Assembly (NCBI RefSeq): GCF_001428525.1 | Contig: NZ_LMHW01000017.1 | Location: forward strand, 62,001 to 126,000 | DNA: 64,000 nucleotides | Direction: 5' to 3' | Origin: Flavobacterium sp. Root186 | Lineage (GTDB): Bacteria; Bacteroidota; Bacteroidia; Flavobacteriales; Flavobacteriaceae | Shown: one piece after another, positions 24,825 to 33,712 of the stretch | How positions within the stretch are numbered: the stretch's first letter is position 1 | Layout: each line of letters starts with the position of its first letter | The notes under the pieces: model-generated | Told to the model about the DNA's origin: nothing | The model's database searches: none | The model's input: the letters and a program-made list of their open reading frames with translations, nothing else | Made by a program: the position numbers and the translations under genes

Positions 24825-24897
24825 GTTTACATTTCTAAACTTCTATCTTTTTTTATTGTTTACAATTGTAAAAATAAAGATGTTTACTTTTGTAAAC
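24825..24897. promoter_or_regulatory. Operator-like palindromes on the M14-gene side (three sites)
   Basis: Sites at 24825-24840 (GTTTACATTTCTAAAC, one mismatch), 24858-24873 (GTTTACAATTGTAAAA, one mismatch) and 24882-24897 (GTTTACTTTTGTAAAC, perfect). The last contains the -7 box of the M14 gene. Start-to-start distances are 33 and 24 bases. A different palindrome, TAACAATTGTTA, is at 24772-24783. Confidence 0.75.
24866..24892 (+). promoter_or_regulatory. Predicted promoter of the M14 gene
   Basis: TTG at 24866-24868, a 16-base spacer and TACTTTTG at 24885-24892. The start codon is 18 bases on. Both elements lie inside operator palindromes. Confidence 0.55.
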
Positions 24898-24910
24898 TAA
24901 TCAAAACACA

Positions 24911-26065
24911 ATGAATTTAGAAGAATTATTTAACCAATACAAAGAGCAGTCAATCGAAGGAAGATATCTAACTTTAGATCATATTCAACCTTTATTAGAC
25001 AAACTAAATACTAATAATCAAGTTAAGGTTATTGGAAAATCAGTTTTAGGAGAACCTATATATAGTTACGAAATTGGAACAGGAGAAACACGTATCTATT
25101 TGTGGTCTCAAATGCATGGAAACGAAAGCACTACAACAAAAGCACTTTTTGATTTTATAAACGTATTGAACAGTAAATCTGATTTTGCTGAAAAAATGCT
25201 CTCTACATTTACATTTTATGCTATTCCAATTTTAAACCCTGACGGTGCAAGGCTTTATACACGTGAAAATGCAAATAAAATTGACTTAAATCGTGATTCT
25301 CAAAACCTGACACAGCCTGAAAGCAATGTTTTAAGAGAAGTTTTTGAAACCTTTAAACCTCATTATTGCTTTAATCTGCACGATCAGCGTACTATTTTTG
25401 GTGCTGGCGATACAGGTAAGCCTGCAACTGTTTCTTTTTTAGCTCCATCCTATAATGAAGAAAGAGAAGTAAATGAAAACAGGCAAAAAGCGATCAATTT
25501 AATTGCCGGAATTAACGACGAATTACAAAAATATATCCCCGGACAAGTAGGAAGATTTGATGATTCATTCAATATAAACTGTATAGGAGATACTTTTCAG
25601 TTTTTAGGAGTGCCGACTATATTATTTGAAGCCGGTCATTTTCCTAACGATTACGAGAGGGAGATTACTAGAAAATACATATTTTTCTCACTAATTTCAA
25701 GCTTCAAACTCATAAGCGAAAACGATTTAGTCGTCAATAGAATTTCTGATTATTTGAATATTTCACAAAATAAAGTCGTTTTTTATGATTTTATGTATAA
25801 AAATATCAAAATAAATTATGATGGTATCGAAATTATTACGAATTTTGTCGCACAATACAAAGAAGAATTGATTGAAAATAAGATTCATTTTAATGCTTAT
25901 ATAGTAGAAGCAGGCGAATTGGAAAATTATTTTGGTCATTATGAATACGACGGAAATGAAGCTGTTTATTCTGATGATTATTTTAATATTCCGAAAATGA
26001 ACCAAAAAGCAGATTTTTATTTAAATAAAAATACTAAATTTGTTAACGGGTTGATAAAAAGTTAA
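24911..26065 (+). CDS. M14-family zinc carboxypeptidase-like protein
   Basis: 384 residues. The N-terminal two thirds (about 15-260) form an M14 carboxypeptidase domain. The first Zn2+ pair is HGNE (QMHGNESTTTKAL, about 73-76), the third ligand is in FNLHDQRTIFG (about 157), and the catalytic Glu is probably in ILFEAGHFPND (about 240). The N-terminal KVIGKSVLGEPIYSYEIGTGE is typical. The last 120 residues are a separate domain I do not recognise. No signal peptide is seen, so it is probably cytoplasmic. Peptide or murein-fragment processing is possible. It is divergent from the XRE gene and shares its operators. Confidence 0.87.
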   Translation: MNLEELFNQYKEQSIEGRYLTLDHIQPLLDKLNTNNQVKVIGKSVLGEPIYSYEIGTGETRIYLWSQMHGNESTTTKALFDFINVLNSKSDFAEKMLSTFTFYAIPILNPDGARLYTRENANKIDLNRDSQNLTQPESNVLREVFETFKPHYCFNLHDQRTIFGAGDTGKPATVSFLAPSYNEEREVNENRQKAINLIAGINDELQKYIPGQVGRFDDSFNINCIGDTFQFLGVPTILFEAGHFPNDYEREITRKYIFFSLISSFKLISENDLVVNRISDYLNISQNKVVFYDFMYKNIKINYDGIEIITNFVAQYKEELIENKIHFNAYIVEAGELENYFGHYEYDGNEAVYSDDYFNIPKMNQKADFYLNKNTKFVNGLIKS

Positions 26066-26142
26066 TTTTTATGTGAATTTGTTGTTTTTTATATATATTT
26101 TTATACTTTGTAATAGCAATTAGTAATATTAATTAAAGAATT

Positions 26143-26622
26143 ATGAGTAAATTTCGTTTAGATGAAGTAGATCACCAGATTTTAGATATGTTAATAGACA
26201 ATACGAGAGTTCCGTTTACTGACATTGCAAAAAAACTATTGATTTCTGCTGGTACAGTACACGTTAGAGTAAAAAAGATGGAGGATGCCGGTATCATCAT
26301 GGGGTCTTCATTAGCCTTAGATTACGATAAATTAGGTTATTCATTTATTGCTTATGTTGGGGTATTCCTTAATAATACATCACAAACCAAATTTGTATTA
26401 GAGCGTATCAATCAAATTCCATTCGTAACAGTTGCTTCTGTAACGACAGGAAAATTTAACATCTTTTGCAAAATTAGAGCAAAAGACACTAAACACGCAA
26501 AAGAAGTTATTTTCATGATTGATGATATCGAGGGTGTTTACAGAACTGAAACTATGATTTCATTAGAAGAAAGTATTAACGATAAGAAGCGTTTGATGCA
26601 TACTATTTTCAAAAATATGTAA
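26143..26622 (+). CDS. Lrp/AsnC-family transcriptional regulator
   Basis: 159 residues. The N-terminal winged helix-turn-helix (VDHQILDMLIDNTRVPFTDIAKKLLISAGTVHVRVKKME reduced: TDIAKKLLISAGTVHVRVKK) is followed by a RAM effector domain (about 70-150, VGVFLNNTSQTKFVLERIN, TTGKFNIFCKIRAKDT). Family members sense amino acids and bind as octamers. It follows the M14 gene by 77 bases. The near-consensus TATACTTTG at 26102-26110 may be its promoter. It is not clear which genes it controls. Confidence 0.92.
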   Translation: MSKFRLDEVDHQILDMLIDNTRVPFTDIAKKLLISAGTVHVRVKKMEDAGIIMGSSLALDYDKLGYSFIAYVGVFLNNTSQTKFVLERINQIPFVTVASVTTGKFNIFCKIRAKDTKHAKEVIFMIDDIEGVYRTETMISLEESINDKKRLMHTIFKNM

Positions 26623-26652
26623 CAATTCCTCTTGAATGCTATATTAAAATAT

Positions 26653-26680
26653 AACCTCAAGTTTATTCTTGGGGTTTTTT
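26653..26680 (+). terminator. Rho-independent terminator after the Lrp-type gene
   Basis: AACCTCAAG at 26653-26661 pairs with CTTGGGGTT at 26668-26676 (one G-T pair) and runs into seven T residues. Confidence 0.75.
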
Positions 26681-26715
26681 TATGACCAATTAACCAACCA
26701 ACTATAAAAGAATTT

Positions 26716-29301
26716 ATGTACACGTTGCCAAAAATAGAACGTTTTAATAAAGACGTTCTCTCTAAATACCACATTTACAATAGTGTTTTCATAACATTAC
26801 CATTTGATTCTATAGATAATACAGGAGTTTTACTCCCATTATTTACAGAAACTTGCGAAACGGGATTTAAAAAGCAAGAAACACCAAAAGAAATTTTTGA
26901 TTTCTTTTCAAGCAAGTTTCTGAATAATGCTTCAGAAACAGAGAAAATCGATTTAATGTTTCGATTTATCCAATATATAGAACGCCAGATTGTGTTGTTT
27001 GACGCTATCGAAGATGCTGCTTTTCCAGAAGTTAATAATATGGAAGGAAGAGGATCTTTGCGTGATATCAAAGAAAAATCAGATGCAAAAGAAAAAGATG
27101 ACGAGTTAGTTAATTTTTTAGAAAATTTCAATGTTCGCACGGTTTTAACGGCGCACCCAACCCAGTTTTATCCTGGACCGGTTTTAGGAATTATAAACGA
27201 TTTGACCGAAGCAATTCGCCAAAACGATTTATTGCAAATCAAACAATTATTGGCGCAGCTGGGAAAAACACCTTTTATTCAGCATGAAAAACCAAATCCT
27301 TACGACGAAGCTGTAAGTTTAATTTGGTATCTTGAAAATGTATTTTATGCTACCGCGGGCGAAATTGTACATTATCTTCAAAAAAATCTTCATGATGGAA
27401 ATCCAATTCAGAATCAATTGATAAAATTGGGATTCTGGCCGGGAGGTGATCGTGACGGAAATCCATTTGTTACAACAGAGATTACACTTAAAGTTGCAGA
27501 TCGATTGCGAACTTCGATTTTAAAGTGTTATTATGTTGAAATGAGAAACTTAAAAAGAAAGCTAACTTTCTCTGGTGTAGACACTTTAGTATCTGAACTT
27601 GAACATAAACTTTACCGTTCAGTATTTTATTCTAAAGGTGAAATTTTTATCACTTTAGATGAATTATTGACACAGCTTAATAAAATTAGGACTATAATTA
27701 TCGAAAAACATCAGTCGTTATATTTAGACGATTTAGAAGCACTTTTGGTAAAAATCAATTTATTCGGATTCCATTTTGCGACTTTAGATATTCGTCAGAA
27801 CAGTAAAATTCATAATGCCGTTTTTAAAGATGTCGTGAATTATTACTTAAATTCAGGTTCGGATACTTTTCCAAAGAATTACTATGAATTGACAGAAGAT
27901 CAAAAAATCGATGTTTTATCAAAAATAAAAGGAAATTTAAATCCTGCTGATTTTGAAAATGAAATTACAAGATCGACTTTAGAATCTGTTCAGGCAATAA
28001 AAACCATCCAGGAAAATAATGGGGAAGAAGGAGCGAATCGTTATATTATTAGTAATAACGAAAGTGCCTTAAACGTAATGGAAACTTTTGCGATGATTCG
28101 TTTGAATAATTGGGAAAATCCAACTGTTGATATAATTCCGCTTTTTGAATCTGTGGATGATTTACAAAATGCTCATCAAATTATGGAGCAATTGTACACA
28201 AACCCTGAATATTCTAAGCATTTAAAATCAAGAGGAAACGAACAGACTATTATGCTTGGTTTCTCTGACGGTACAAAAGACGGCGGTTATTTAATGGCTA
28301 ACTGGAGTATTTATCAGGCTAAAATTTCGTTGACTGAAATTTCAAGAAAATACGGAATTAAAGCTATTTTCTTTGACGGTCGAGGTGGACCTCCTGCGCG
28401 TGGCGGTGGTAAAACACACAAATTTTACGCTTCTTTGGGGCCAAAAATTGAAAACAAAGAAATTCAGATCACGGTTCAGGGACAGACAATCAGTTCTAAT
28501 TTTGGAACTTTAGATTCTTGTCGTTTTAATATTGAAAATTTATTAAGTGCAGGTGTAACTAATCAGGTTTTTGGTAAAGAAAAGAATGAGTTAACTCCAG
28601 AGGAAACTCAAATTTTAAATCAATTAGCTGATTTAGGGTACGATAAATATTTAAGTTTTAAGAATCATCCAAAGTTTATTCCGTATTTGGAAAAAATGAG
28701 TACGTTGAAATATTATTCTAAAACTAATATTGGAAGCCGACCTTCGAAAAGAAGTAAATCTGAATCTTTAGATTTTGCTGATTTAAGAGCAATTCCGTTT
28801 GTGGGATCTTGGAGTCAGTTAAAACAAAATGTACCTGGATTTTTTGGAGTAGGAACTGCTTTGAAACATTTTGAAGAATCAGGACAATGGGATAAAGTAA
28901 GTGATTTATACCACAATTCATTATTCTTTAAAACATTGCTCGAAAACAGTATGATGTCATTGGCAAAATCATTTTTACCATTAACAGCCTACATGAGAAA
29001 AGATCCTGAGTTTGGTGAATTCTGGCAGATTATCTATGATGAATTCTCTGAAACAAAACGTCTTTTATTGAAAATTGCAGGTCATAAAACCTTAATGGAA
29101 AATTATCCTGATGGTATAGCATCAATTCAAATAAGAGAGCGTATTGTACTACCATTGTTAACAATACAGCAATATGCATTGTTAAAAATAAATGAATTAA
29201 ACAAAGAAAATTCAACTAATGAGGAGCTTATCAAAGTATACGAAAAAATTGTAACAAGATCTCTTTTTGGTAATACTAACGCAAGTAGAAATTCAGCTTA
29301 A
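26716..29301 (+). CDS. ppc: Phosphoenolpyruvate carboxylase
   Basis: 861 residues, full length. It carboxylates PEP to oxaloacetate to refill the TCA cycle. The catalytic His is in VLTAHPTQFYPG (about 140-151). Other signatures are FWPGGDRDGNPFVT, LDIRQNSKIH, the glycine-rich loop FFDGRGGPPARGGGKTHKF (about 553-571), and RAIPFVGSWSQ near the C-terminus. The C-terminus TRSLFGNTNASRNSA is close to the usual end in which NTG is conserved. It has its own leader after a terminator and is followed by the DinB gene 30 bases downstream. Confidence 0.96.
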   Translation: MYTLPKIERFNKDVLSKYHIYNSVFITLPFDSIDNTGVLLPLFTETCETGFKKQETPKEIFDFFSSKFLNNASETEKIDLMFRFIQYIERQIVLFDAIEDAAFPEVNNMEGRGSLRDIKEKSDAKEKDDELVNFLENFNVRTVLTAHPTQFYPGPVLGIINDLTEAIRQNDLLQIKQLLAQLGKTPFIQHEKPNPYDEAVSLIWYLENVFYATAGEIVHYLQKNLHDGNPIQNQLIKLGFWPGGDRDGNPFVTTEITLKVADRLRTSILKCYYVEMRNLKRKLTFSGVDTLVSELEHKLYRSVFYSKGEIFITLDELLTQLNKIRTIIIEKHQSLYLDDLEALLVKINLFGFHFATLDIRQNSKIHNAVFKDVVNYYLNSGSDTFPKNYYELTEDQKIDVLSKIKGNLNPADFENEITRSTLESVQAIKTIQENNGEEGANRYIISNNESALNVMETFAMIRLNNWENPTVDIIPLFESVDDLQNAHQIMEQLYTNPEYSKHLKSRGNEQTIMLGFSDGTKDGGYLMANWSIYQAKISLTEISRKYGIKAIFFDGRGGPPARGGGKTHKFYASLGPKIENKEIQITVQGQTISSNFGTLDSCRFNIENLLSAGVTNQVFGKEKNELTPEETQILNQLADLGYDKYLSFKNHPKFIPYLEKMSTLKYYSKTNIGSRPSKRSKSESLDFADLRAIPFVGSWSQLKQNVPGFFGVGTALKHFEESGQWDKVSDLYHNSLFFKTLLENSMMSLAKSFLPLTAYMRKDPEFGEFWQIIYDEFSETKRLLLKIAGHKTLMENYPDGIASIQIRERIVLPLLTIQQYALLKINELNKENSTNEELIKVYEKIVTRSLFGNTNASRNSA

Positions 29302-29331
29302 TCGCAATTTATAAACTTTAAAATTATAAAA

Positions 29332-29847
29332 ATGATTGCAAGTCAGTTACTGGAAAATGAATATTCAGGGCATTTTGGTACTTATATCAGAGAAGCCGGA
29401 GATGGAAAATTAATTGAAGAATTAGAAATTTCTCTTCATGATTTTATCCGATTTGTTCAGGATATTCCAATGGATAAATTTGATTATAGTTATGCGGAAG
29501 GGAAGTGGACAATAAAAGATATTATTCAGCATATTATAGATACCGAGCGTATTTTTGCATATCGCGCTTTGAGATTTTCAAGAAATGACAAAACGCCTTT
29601 GCCTAGTTTTGAAGAAGATGATTATGCAAATAATACAGAATCAAATAAAAGAAGTATTCAGGATTTATTAACTGAACTTTCTGCTCTAAGACATTCAACT
29701 TTATTATTTTACAAAAGTTTGTCTGAAGATCAGCTTAAAAGAATTGGAACTGCTTCGAATAACCCAACTTCTGTTCGAGCATTAGGTTTTGTTATAATTG
29801 GTCATCAAAAACATCATCAAAAGGTTTTTGAAGAAAGATATTTGTAG
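29332..29847 (+). CDS. DinB-family protein (upstream copy)
   Basis: 171 residues with a four-helix DinB/YfiT-like fold. The metal-site histidines are in IQHIIDTERIFAYRAL (about 63-66) and HQKHHQKVF near the C-terminus (about 160-163). In the superfamily these bind a divalent metal, and several members are thiol-dependent transferases. The true substrate is unknown. It probably shares the ppc transcript. A second DinB protein is encoded at 62130-62570. Confidence 0.85.
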   Translation: MIASQLLENEYSGHFGTYIREAGDGKLIEELEISLHDFIRFVQDIPMDKFDYSYAEGKWTIKDIIQHIIDTERIFAYRALRFSRNDKTPLPSFEEDDYANNTESNKRSIQDLLTELSALRHSTLLFYKSLSEDQLKRIGTASNNPTSVRALGFVIIGHQKHHQKVFEERYL

Positions 29848-29863
29848 AATAAAAATGAATAAA

Positions 29864-29895
29864 AAAAACCTGTGAAGTTTATTCACAGGTTTTTT
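29864..29895. terminator. Bidirectional rho-independent terminator
   Basis: AAAAACCTGTGAA at 29864-29876 pairs with TTCACAGGTTTTT at 29882-29894. A and T tracts on both sides let it serve both the ppc/DinB transcript and the converging recQ gene. Confidence 0.8.
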
Positions 29896-29926
29896 TGTTT
29901 TAATTACAATCTCAATCTTGTATCCC

Positions 29927-29950
29927 AAGGAACGAGGAATGACAAAAATG
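29927..29950. repeat. Fragment of the GAGGAACGAGGAATC repeat family
   Basis: AAGGAACGAGGAATGACAAA followed by AATGA matches the right flank of the repeat at 10599-10706. The partner arm is missing. Confidence 0.5.
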
Positions 29951-29956
29951 ACAATA

Positions 29957-32077
29957 TTATTTGATGATTAAATGTTTTCTCTCTAAAAACGCTAAACCAA
30001 ACCGAATTTTATCATAAGACATTTTCTCTTCAAAATACTCGAAATAAGGTCGTAAAGCGCTAGGATTTTCTAATTCTAACTGAGCTTTCTCAATCTCAAT
30101 AATTTCTTTATCAGAAACAAACTGGCTCAAATCAAAATCGTTTCCGTCAACATATAATTTAGCTAAATGAGAAACAATTGTGGTTTCTCCCAGATTTCTT
30201 TGTCCGGCGATTTCTTCAATAGAAAGTCCGTTTTTAAACAACTCCAAAGTTTTGGCATACGTACTTTCCTTTTTTTCTTTTTTAACAACCGATTTATTTC
30301 TCTGAAATTCAATAATCGCATTAATAAAATCTGCTCCATATTTTTCAAGCTTTGCTTTTCCAACACCTTCTACAGCAAGGAAATCCTCGTCGCTCATAGG
30401 CCTTGAAATTTCCATATGTCTTAATGAAGCATCACTGAAAATCACATATGCCGGAACTTCTTCTTCCTGAGCAATTTCATAGCGTAATTTTCGAAGTGTT
30501 TCAAAAAGAGAATTTTTTGCAGCCGTTTTTGCTTTCTCTTGTTTTACTTCATTTTTATCAATTACTTTTTTAACAACTGTTGTCAGTTTTACTTTTTCTC
30601 CTTCAAACAGAACTTTTTTTGCAAAGGAAGTTAGTAAAATTTTATTATGCTGATGAAAAGCAATTTCACAATATCCTAAATTAATTAGCTGAATTAGGTA
30701 TTGATTCCAATCGTACCAGGAAATATCAGCACCAATTCCGTACGTTTTTAGCGTTTGATAATCTTTTTCGTAGATATACGCGTTTTTTGAGCCTCTTAAA
30801 AAGTCAACAATTACGGCTAAAGGTTCAGATTCTTGTAATCTTGTAATGGCCGAAAGCGCTTTTTGTGCGAGAATCGTTCCATCAAAAAATGTTGGCGGGT
30901 TTTTGCAAATATCACAATTACCGCAATTTTCTGTAACCAATTCTCCAAAATAAGAAAGAAGAATTTTTCGTCTGCAGCTTACTGCGTCGGCATATTGCTT
31001 CATTCGTTCTAATTTTGCAAGCTGAACATCAGAATTCAATCCTTCAGAAGCAAATTTTTGAAGTTGAATTACATCAGCATAACTTTCAAATAAAACGGTT
31101 TCAGCCGGTAAACCATCGCGGCCTGCACGCCCAATTTCCTGATAATAGCCTTCTATATTTTTTGGTAAATTATAATGAATAACCCATCGAACATTTGATT
31201 TGTCAATTCCCATTCCAAATGCGATGGTAGCGCATACAACCTGACAATCATCGTTTATAAACTGATCCTGAGTTTTTGCTCGTGTCGTATTGTCTAAACC
31301 TGCGTGATAAGCTTTCGCAGAAATCCCATTTTTAGATAATTTCTCTGCAAGCTCTTCTGTAGTTTTTCTGCTTAAACAATAAATGATCCCTGATTCATTG
31401 GGTTTATTTTCAACAAAATCAATAATTTGTTTTACACGATCTAAGGCTGGTCGTACTTCAAGACTTAAATTTGCCCGATCGAAAGAAGCAACAAAAGTTT
31501 TTGGGCTTTTTAGATTCAACTGTTTGGTAATATCTACACGTGTTGCTTTATCTGCTGTTGCTGTTAAAGCCAAAACCGGAGTAGAAGGGAAGCGGTTTTT
31601 TAAGTATCCTAAATTGGTATATGCCGGTCTAAAATCATGACCCCACGACGAAATACAATGTGCTTCATCAATTGCAATTAAACTAATTGTCAATTCATTA
31701 AACACATTATCTAAATAAGATAAACTTTCGGGAGCAATATAAACGAGTTTAAAATTATTCGATTTTAGATTATCAATGTAAAACTGTTGTTCTTCAGAGG
31801 ATTGACTGCTATTGATGTAACATGCTGCAATGCCATTTGTTTTCAAACTGTCTACCTGATCTTTCATCAAGGCAATCAACGGAGAAATAACTATTGTTAT
31901 TCCAGGCAGTATGAGAGCAGGCAGCTGAAAACATATCGATTTTCCACCACCAGTAGGCATAATAGCTAAAGTATCCTGTCCAGATAAAATAGCTGTTATT
32001 ATTGTTTCTTGATTTGGCCTGAATTTTTCAAATCCGAAATTTTCTTTCAGTTTGGCGTGTAGTAATTCTGATTTCAT
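29957..32077 (-). CDS. recQ: ATP-dependent DNA helicase RecQ
   Basis: 706 residues. It unwinds DNA 3' to 5' in recombination and fork repair. Domains: two RecA-like lobes with Walker A TGGGKSICFQLPAL (about 41-54) and DEAH (about 137-140), plus motif VI YYQEIGRAGRDGLP. A Zn2+-binding RQC region follows (CRRKILLSYFGE and CGNCDICKNPP), then an HRDC domain (about 520-590, DEDFLAVEGVGKAKLEKYG). A C-terminal winged helix (about 605-706, GLSIEEIAGQRNLGETTIVS) extends beyond E. coli RecQ, a common extra in Bacteroidota. Confidence 0.96.
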   Translation of the reverse strand: MKSELLHAKLKENFGFEKFRPNQETIITAILSGQDTLAIMPTGGGKSICFQLPALILPGITIVISPLIALMKDQVDSLKTNGIAACYINSSQSSEEQQFYIDNLKSNNFKLVYIAPESLSYLDNVFNELTISLIAIDEAHCISSWGHDFRPAYTNLGYLKNRFPSTPVLALTATADKATRVDITKQLNLKSPKTFVASFDRANLSLEVRPALDRVKQIIDFVENKPNESGIIYCLSRKTTEELAEKLSKNGISAKAYHAGLDNTTRAKTQDQFINDDCQVVCATIAFGMGIDKSNVRWVIHYNLPKNIEGYYQEIGRAGRDGLPAETVLFESYADVIQLQKFASEGLNSDVQLAKLERMKQYADAVSCRRKILLSYFGELVTENCGNCDICKNPPTFFDGTILAQKALSAITRLQESEPLAVIVDFLRGSKNAYIYEKDYQTLKTYGIGADISWYDWNQYLIQLINLGYCEIAFHQHNKILLTSFAKKVLFEGEKVKLTTVVKKVIDKNEVKQEKAKTAAKNSLFETLRKLRYEIAQEEEVPAYVIFSDASLRHMEISRPMSDEDFLAVEGVGKAKLEKYGADFINAIIEFQRNKSVVKKEKKESTYAKTLELFKNGLSIEEIAGQRNLGETTIVSHLAKLYVDGNDFDLSQFVSDKEIIEIEKAQLELENPSALRPYFEYFEEKMSYDKIRFGLAFLERKHLIIK

Positions 32078-32162
32078 ATTGGCAAATAATTTATATTTTA
32101 AATATATTTCTTAAAATATAAATATAGTATTTTTCTTATAATTTATATATTCAGATAAATAA

Positions 32163-32189
32163 AAAAGGAACTCAAAATAGAGTTCCTTT
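32163..32189 (-). terminator. Rho-independent terminator after the acidic protein gene
   Basis: On the minus strand AAAGGAACTC (32189-32180) pairs with GAGTTCCTTT (32173-32164), followed by TTT. It lies 23 bases after the stop codon at 32213. Confidence 0.7.
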
Positions 32190-32212
32190 GTCTTTATTTT
32201 AAAATTAAATGA

Positions 32213-32623
32213 TTAATCTTCGTCGTCTTCATCATCTTCATCGTCAGCTATATCGTCTGGGTCTCTGTCTTCATCGTCATCATCGCCGCCATCTACGTCT
32301 GGTTTGTCTAGATTATCATCATCGTCATCATCATCTGCAGCATCATCATCAAGATCAAGACCTTTAACTGGCTCGATTGTATCAACATCAAGATCGATAT
32401 CATCATCTTCATCATAATTTTCGATTCTGTCAGCAAGTTTAGTACTGATTTTTACTAAATAAATAGTGTCTTCAGTACGAACTTCAACAGCTTCTACTAA
32501 TTCGTTTTTAGCGTTTCTAAAACGGATAACATCCGAATCATCATAACCATCAGGAAATTTTTCAACCAAAAGGTTTAAAATTTCGTTTGTCAGTTTGGCG
32601 TAGTCTACTATAACTCTTTTCAT
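32213..32623 (-). CDS. Conserved protein with extreme acidic C-terminal tail
   Basis: 136 residues. The first 65 form a small folded domain (MKRVIVDYAKLTNEILNLLV, FRNAKNELVEAVEVRTEDTIYLVKI) I do not recognise by name, though similar proteins occur next to polyamine genes in related bacteria as far as I recall. From about residue 73 the chain is almost only Asp and Glu, with Gly and Asn interruptions (such as DDDAADDDDDDDNLD), and ends DDEDDEDDED. Such tails mimic nucleic acid or bind cations and basic proteins. It is 9 bases downstream of the deoxyhypusine-synthase-like gene and surely co-transcribed. Confidence 0.8.
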   Translation of the reverse strand: MKRVIVDYAKLTNEILNLLVEKFPDGYDDSDVIRFRNAKNELVEAVEVRTEDTIYLVKISTKLADRIENYDEDDDIDLDVDTIEPVKGLDLDDDAADDDDDDDNLDKPDVDGGDDDDEDRDPDDIADDEDDEDDED

Positions 32624-32632
32624 AAAAATATC

Positions 32633-33601
32633 CTATAAATCTAATAAATATGCAAAAATTAACGGTGCAACAATCGTAGCATCCGACTCGATAATAAATT
32701 TAGGGGTTTTGATATCTAATTTACCCCAGGTAATTTTTTCATTTGGAACTGCTCCTGAATAAGAACCGTAACTTGTTGTTGAATCAGAAATTTGGCAGAA
32801 ATAACTCCAGAATGGAACATCATGCATTTCCATATCCTGATACAACATTGGTACAACACAAATAGGAAAATCTCCTGCGATACCACCTCCAATTTGGAAG
32901 AATCCAATACCATTTTGGCTGTTTTTTGAATACCAGTCAGCTAGGAAAGTCATGTATTCAATACCAGACTTCATTGTTGATGCTTTCAACTCACCTTTAA
33001 TCACGTATGATGCAAAAATATTACCCATGGTACTATCTTCCCATCCCGGAACAATAATAGGCAAATTTTTCTCAGCAGCAGCGTACATCCAGCTGTCTTT
33101 TAAGTCAATTTCGTAATATTCTTCTAAAACGCCAGATAATAACATTTTGTACATGAATTCATGCGGGAAATAACGTTCTCCTTTGTCATCAGCATCTTTC
33201 CAGATTTTATAGATGTGTTTTTGTAAACGTCTAAAAGCCTCATGCTCGGGAATACAAGTATCTGTAACACGGTTTAATCCTCTTTCCAGTAAAGCCCATT
33301 CGTCTTCTGGTGTCAAATCACGGTAATTAGGAACTCTTTCATAGTGAGAGTGAGCTACTAAATTCATGATGTCTTCTTCTAGATTGGCTCCAGTACATGA
33401 AATAATTTGTACTTTATCTTGTCTAATTATTTCCGCAAAAATTTTACCAATTTCTGCTGTACTCATTGCACCAGCCATACTCACCAACATTTTAGATCCA
33501 TTTGCTAATTGTTGTTCGTATTCTTTGGCTGCATCTACCAGTGAAGCAGAATTAAAGTGTAAATAATGTTTTTCAATAAACTGACTGATTGGTCCTTTCA
33601 T
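32633..33601 (-). CDS. Deoxyhypusine-synthase-like protein (probable homospermidine synthase, SpeY-like)
   Basis: 322 residues, full-length deoxyhypusine synthase fold with NAD-binding segments (MLVSMAGAMSTAEIGK, IISCTGANLEEDIMN, FFQIGGGIAGDFPI). The lysine that forms the imine intermediate is conserved as Lys294 in ITWGKL. Bacteria lack eIF5A, so the natural acceptor is not that protein. A cyanobacterial homologue (SpeY) makes homospermidine, and flavobacteria are known to contain homospermidine. Its position next to speA supports that role, which remains inferred. Confidence 0.85.
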   Translation of the reverse strand: MKGPISQFIEKHYLHFNSASLVDAAKEYEQQLANGSKMLVSMAGAMSTAEIGKIFAEIIRQDKVQIISCTGANLEEDIMNLVAHSHYERVPNYRDLTPEDEWALLERGLNRVTDTCIPEHEAFRRLQKHIYKIWKDADDKGERYFPHEFMYKMLLSGVLEEYYEIDLKDSWMYAAAEKNLPIIVPGWEDSTMGNIFASYVIKGELKASTMKSGIEYMTFLADWYSKNSQNGIGFFQIGGGIAGDFPICVVPMLYQDMEMHDVPFWSYFCQISDSTTSYGSYSGAVPNEKITWGKLDIKTPKFIIESDATIVAPLIFAYLLDL

Positions 33602-33712
33602 TTTGTTTTTTGTTTTTTTTGTTTTTTTTTGAATTAAAAGTTTTTAACCTTTTGGATATATGCAAATTAATAATTTTATAATAATTAACCTTAATTAATT
33701 TACAGTTTTTTT

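Noticed and set aside
26775..27140. A 121-codon minus-strand frame over the start of ppc
   Set aside because: ppc is certain and uses the expected frame. The opposite frame has no recognisable domain.
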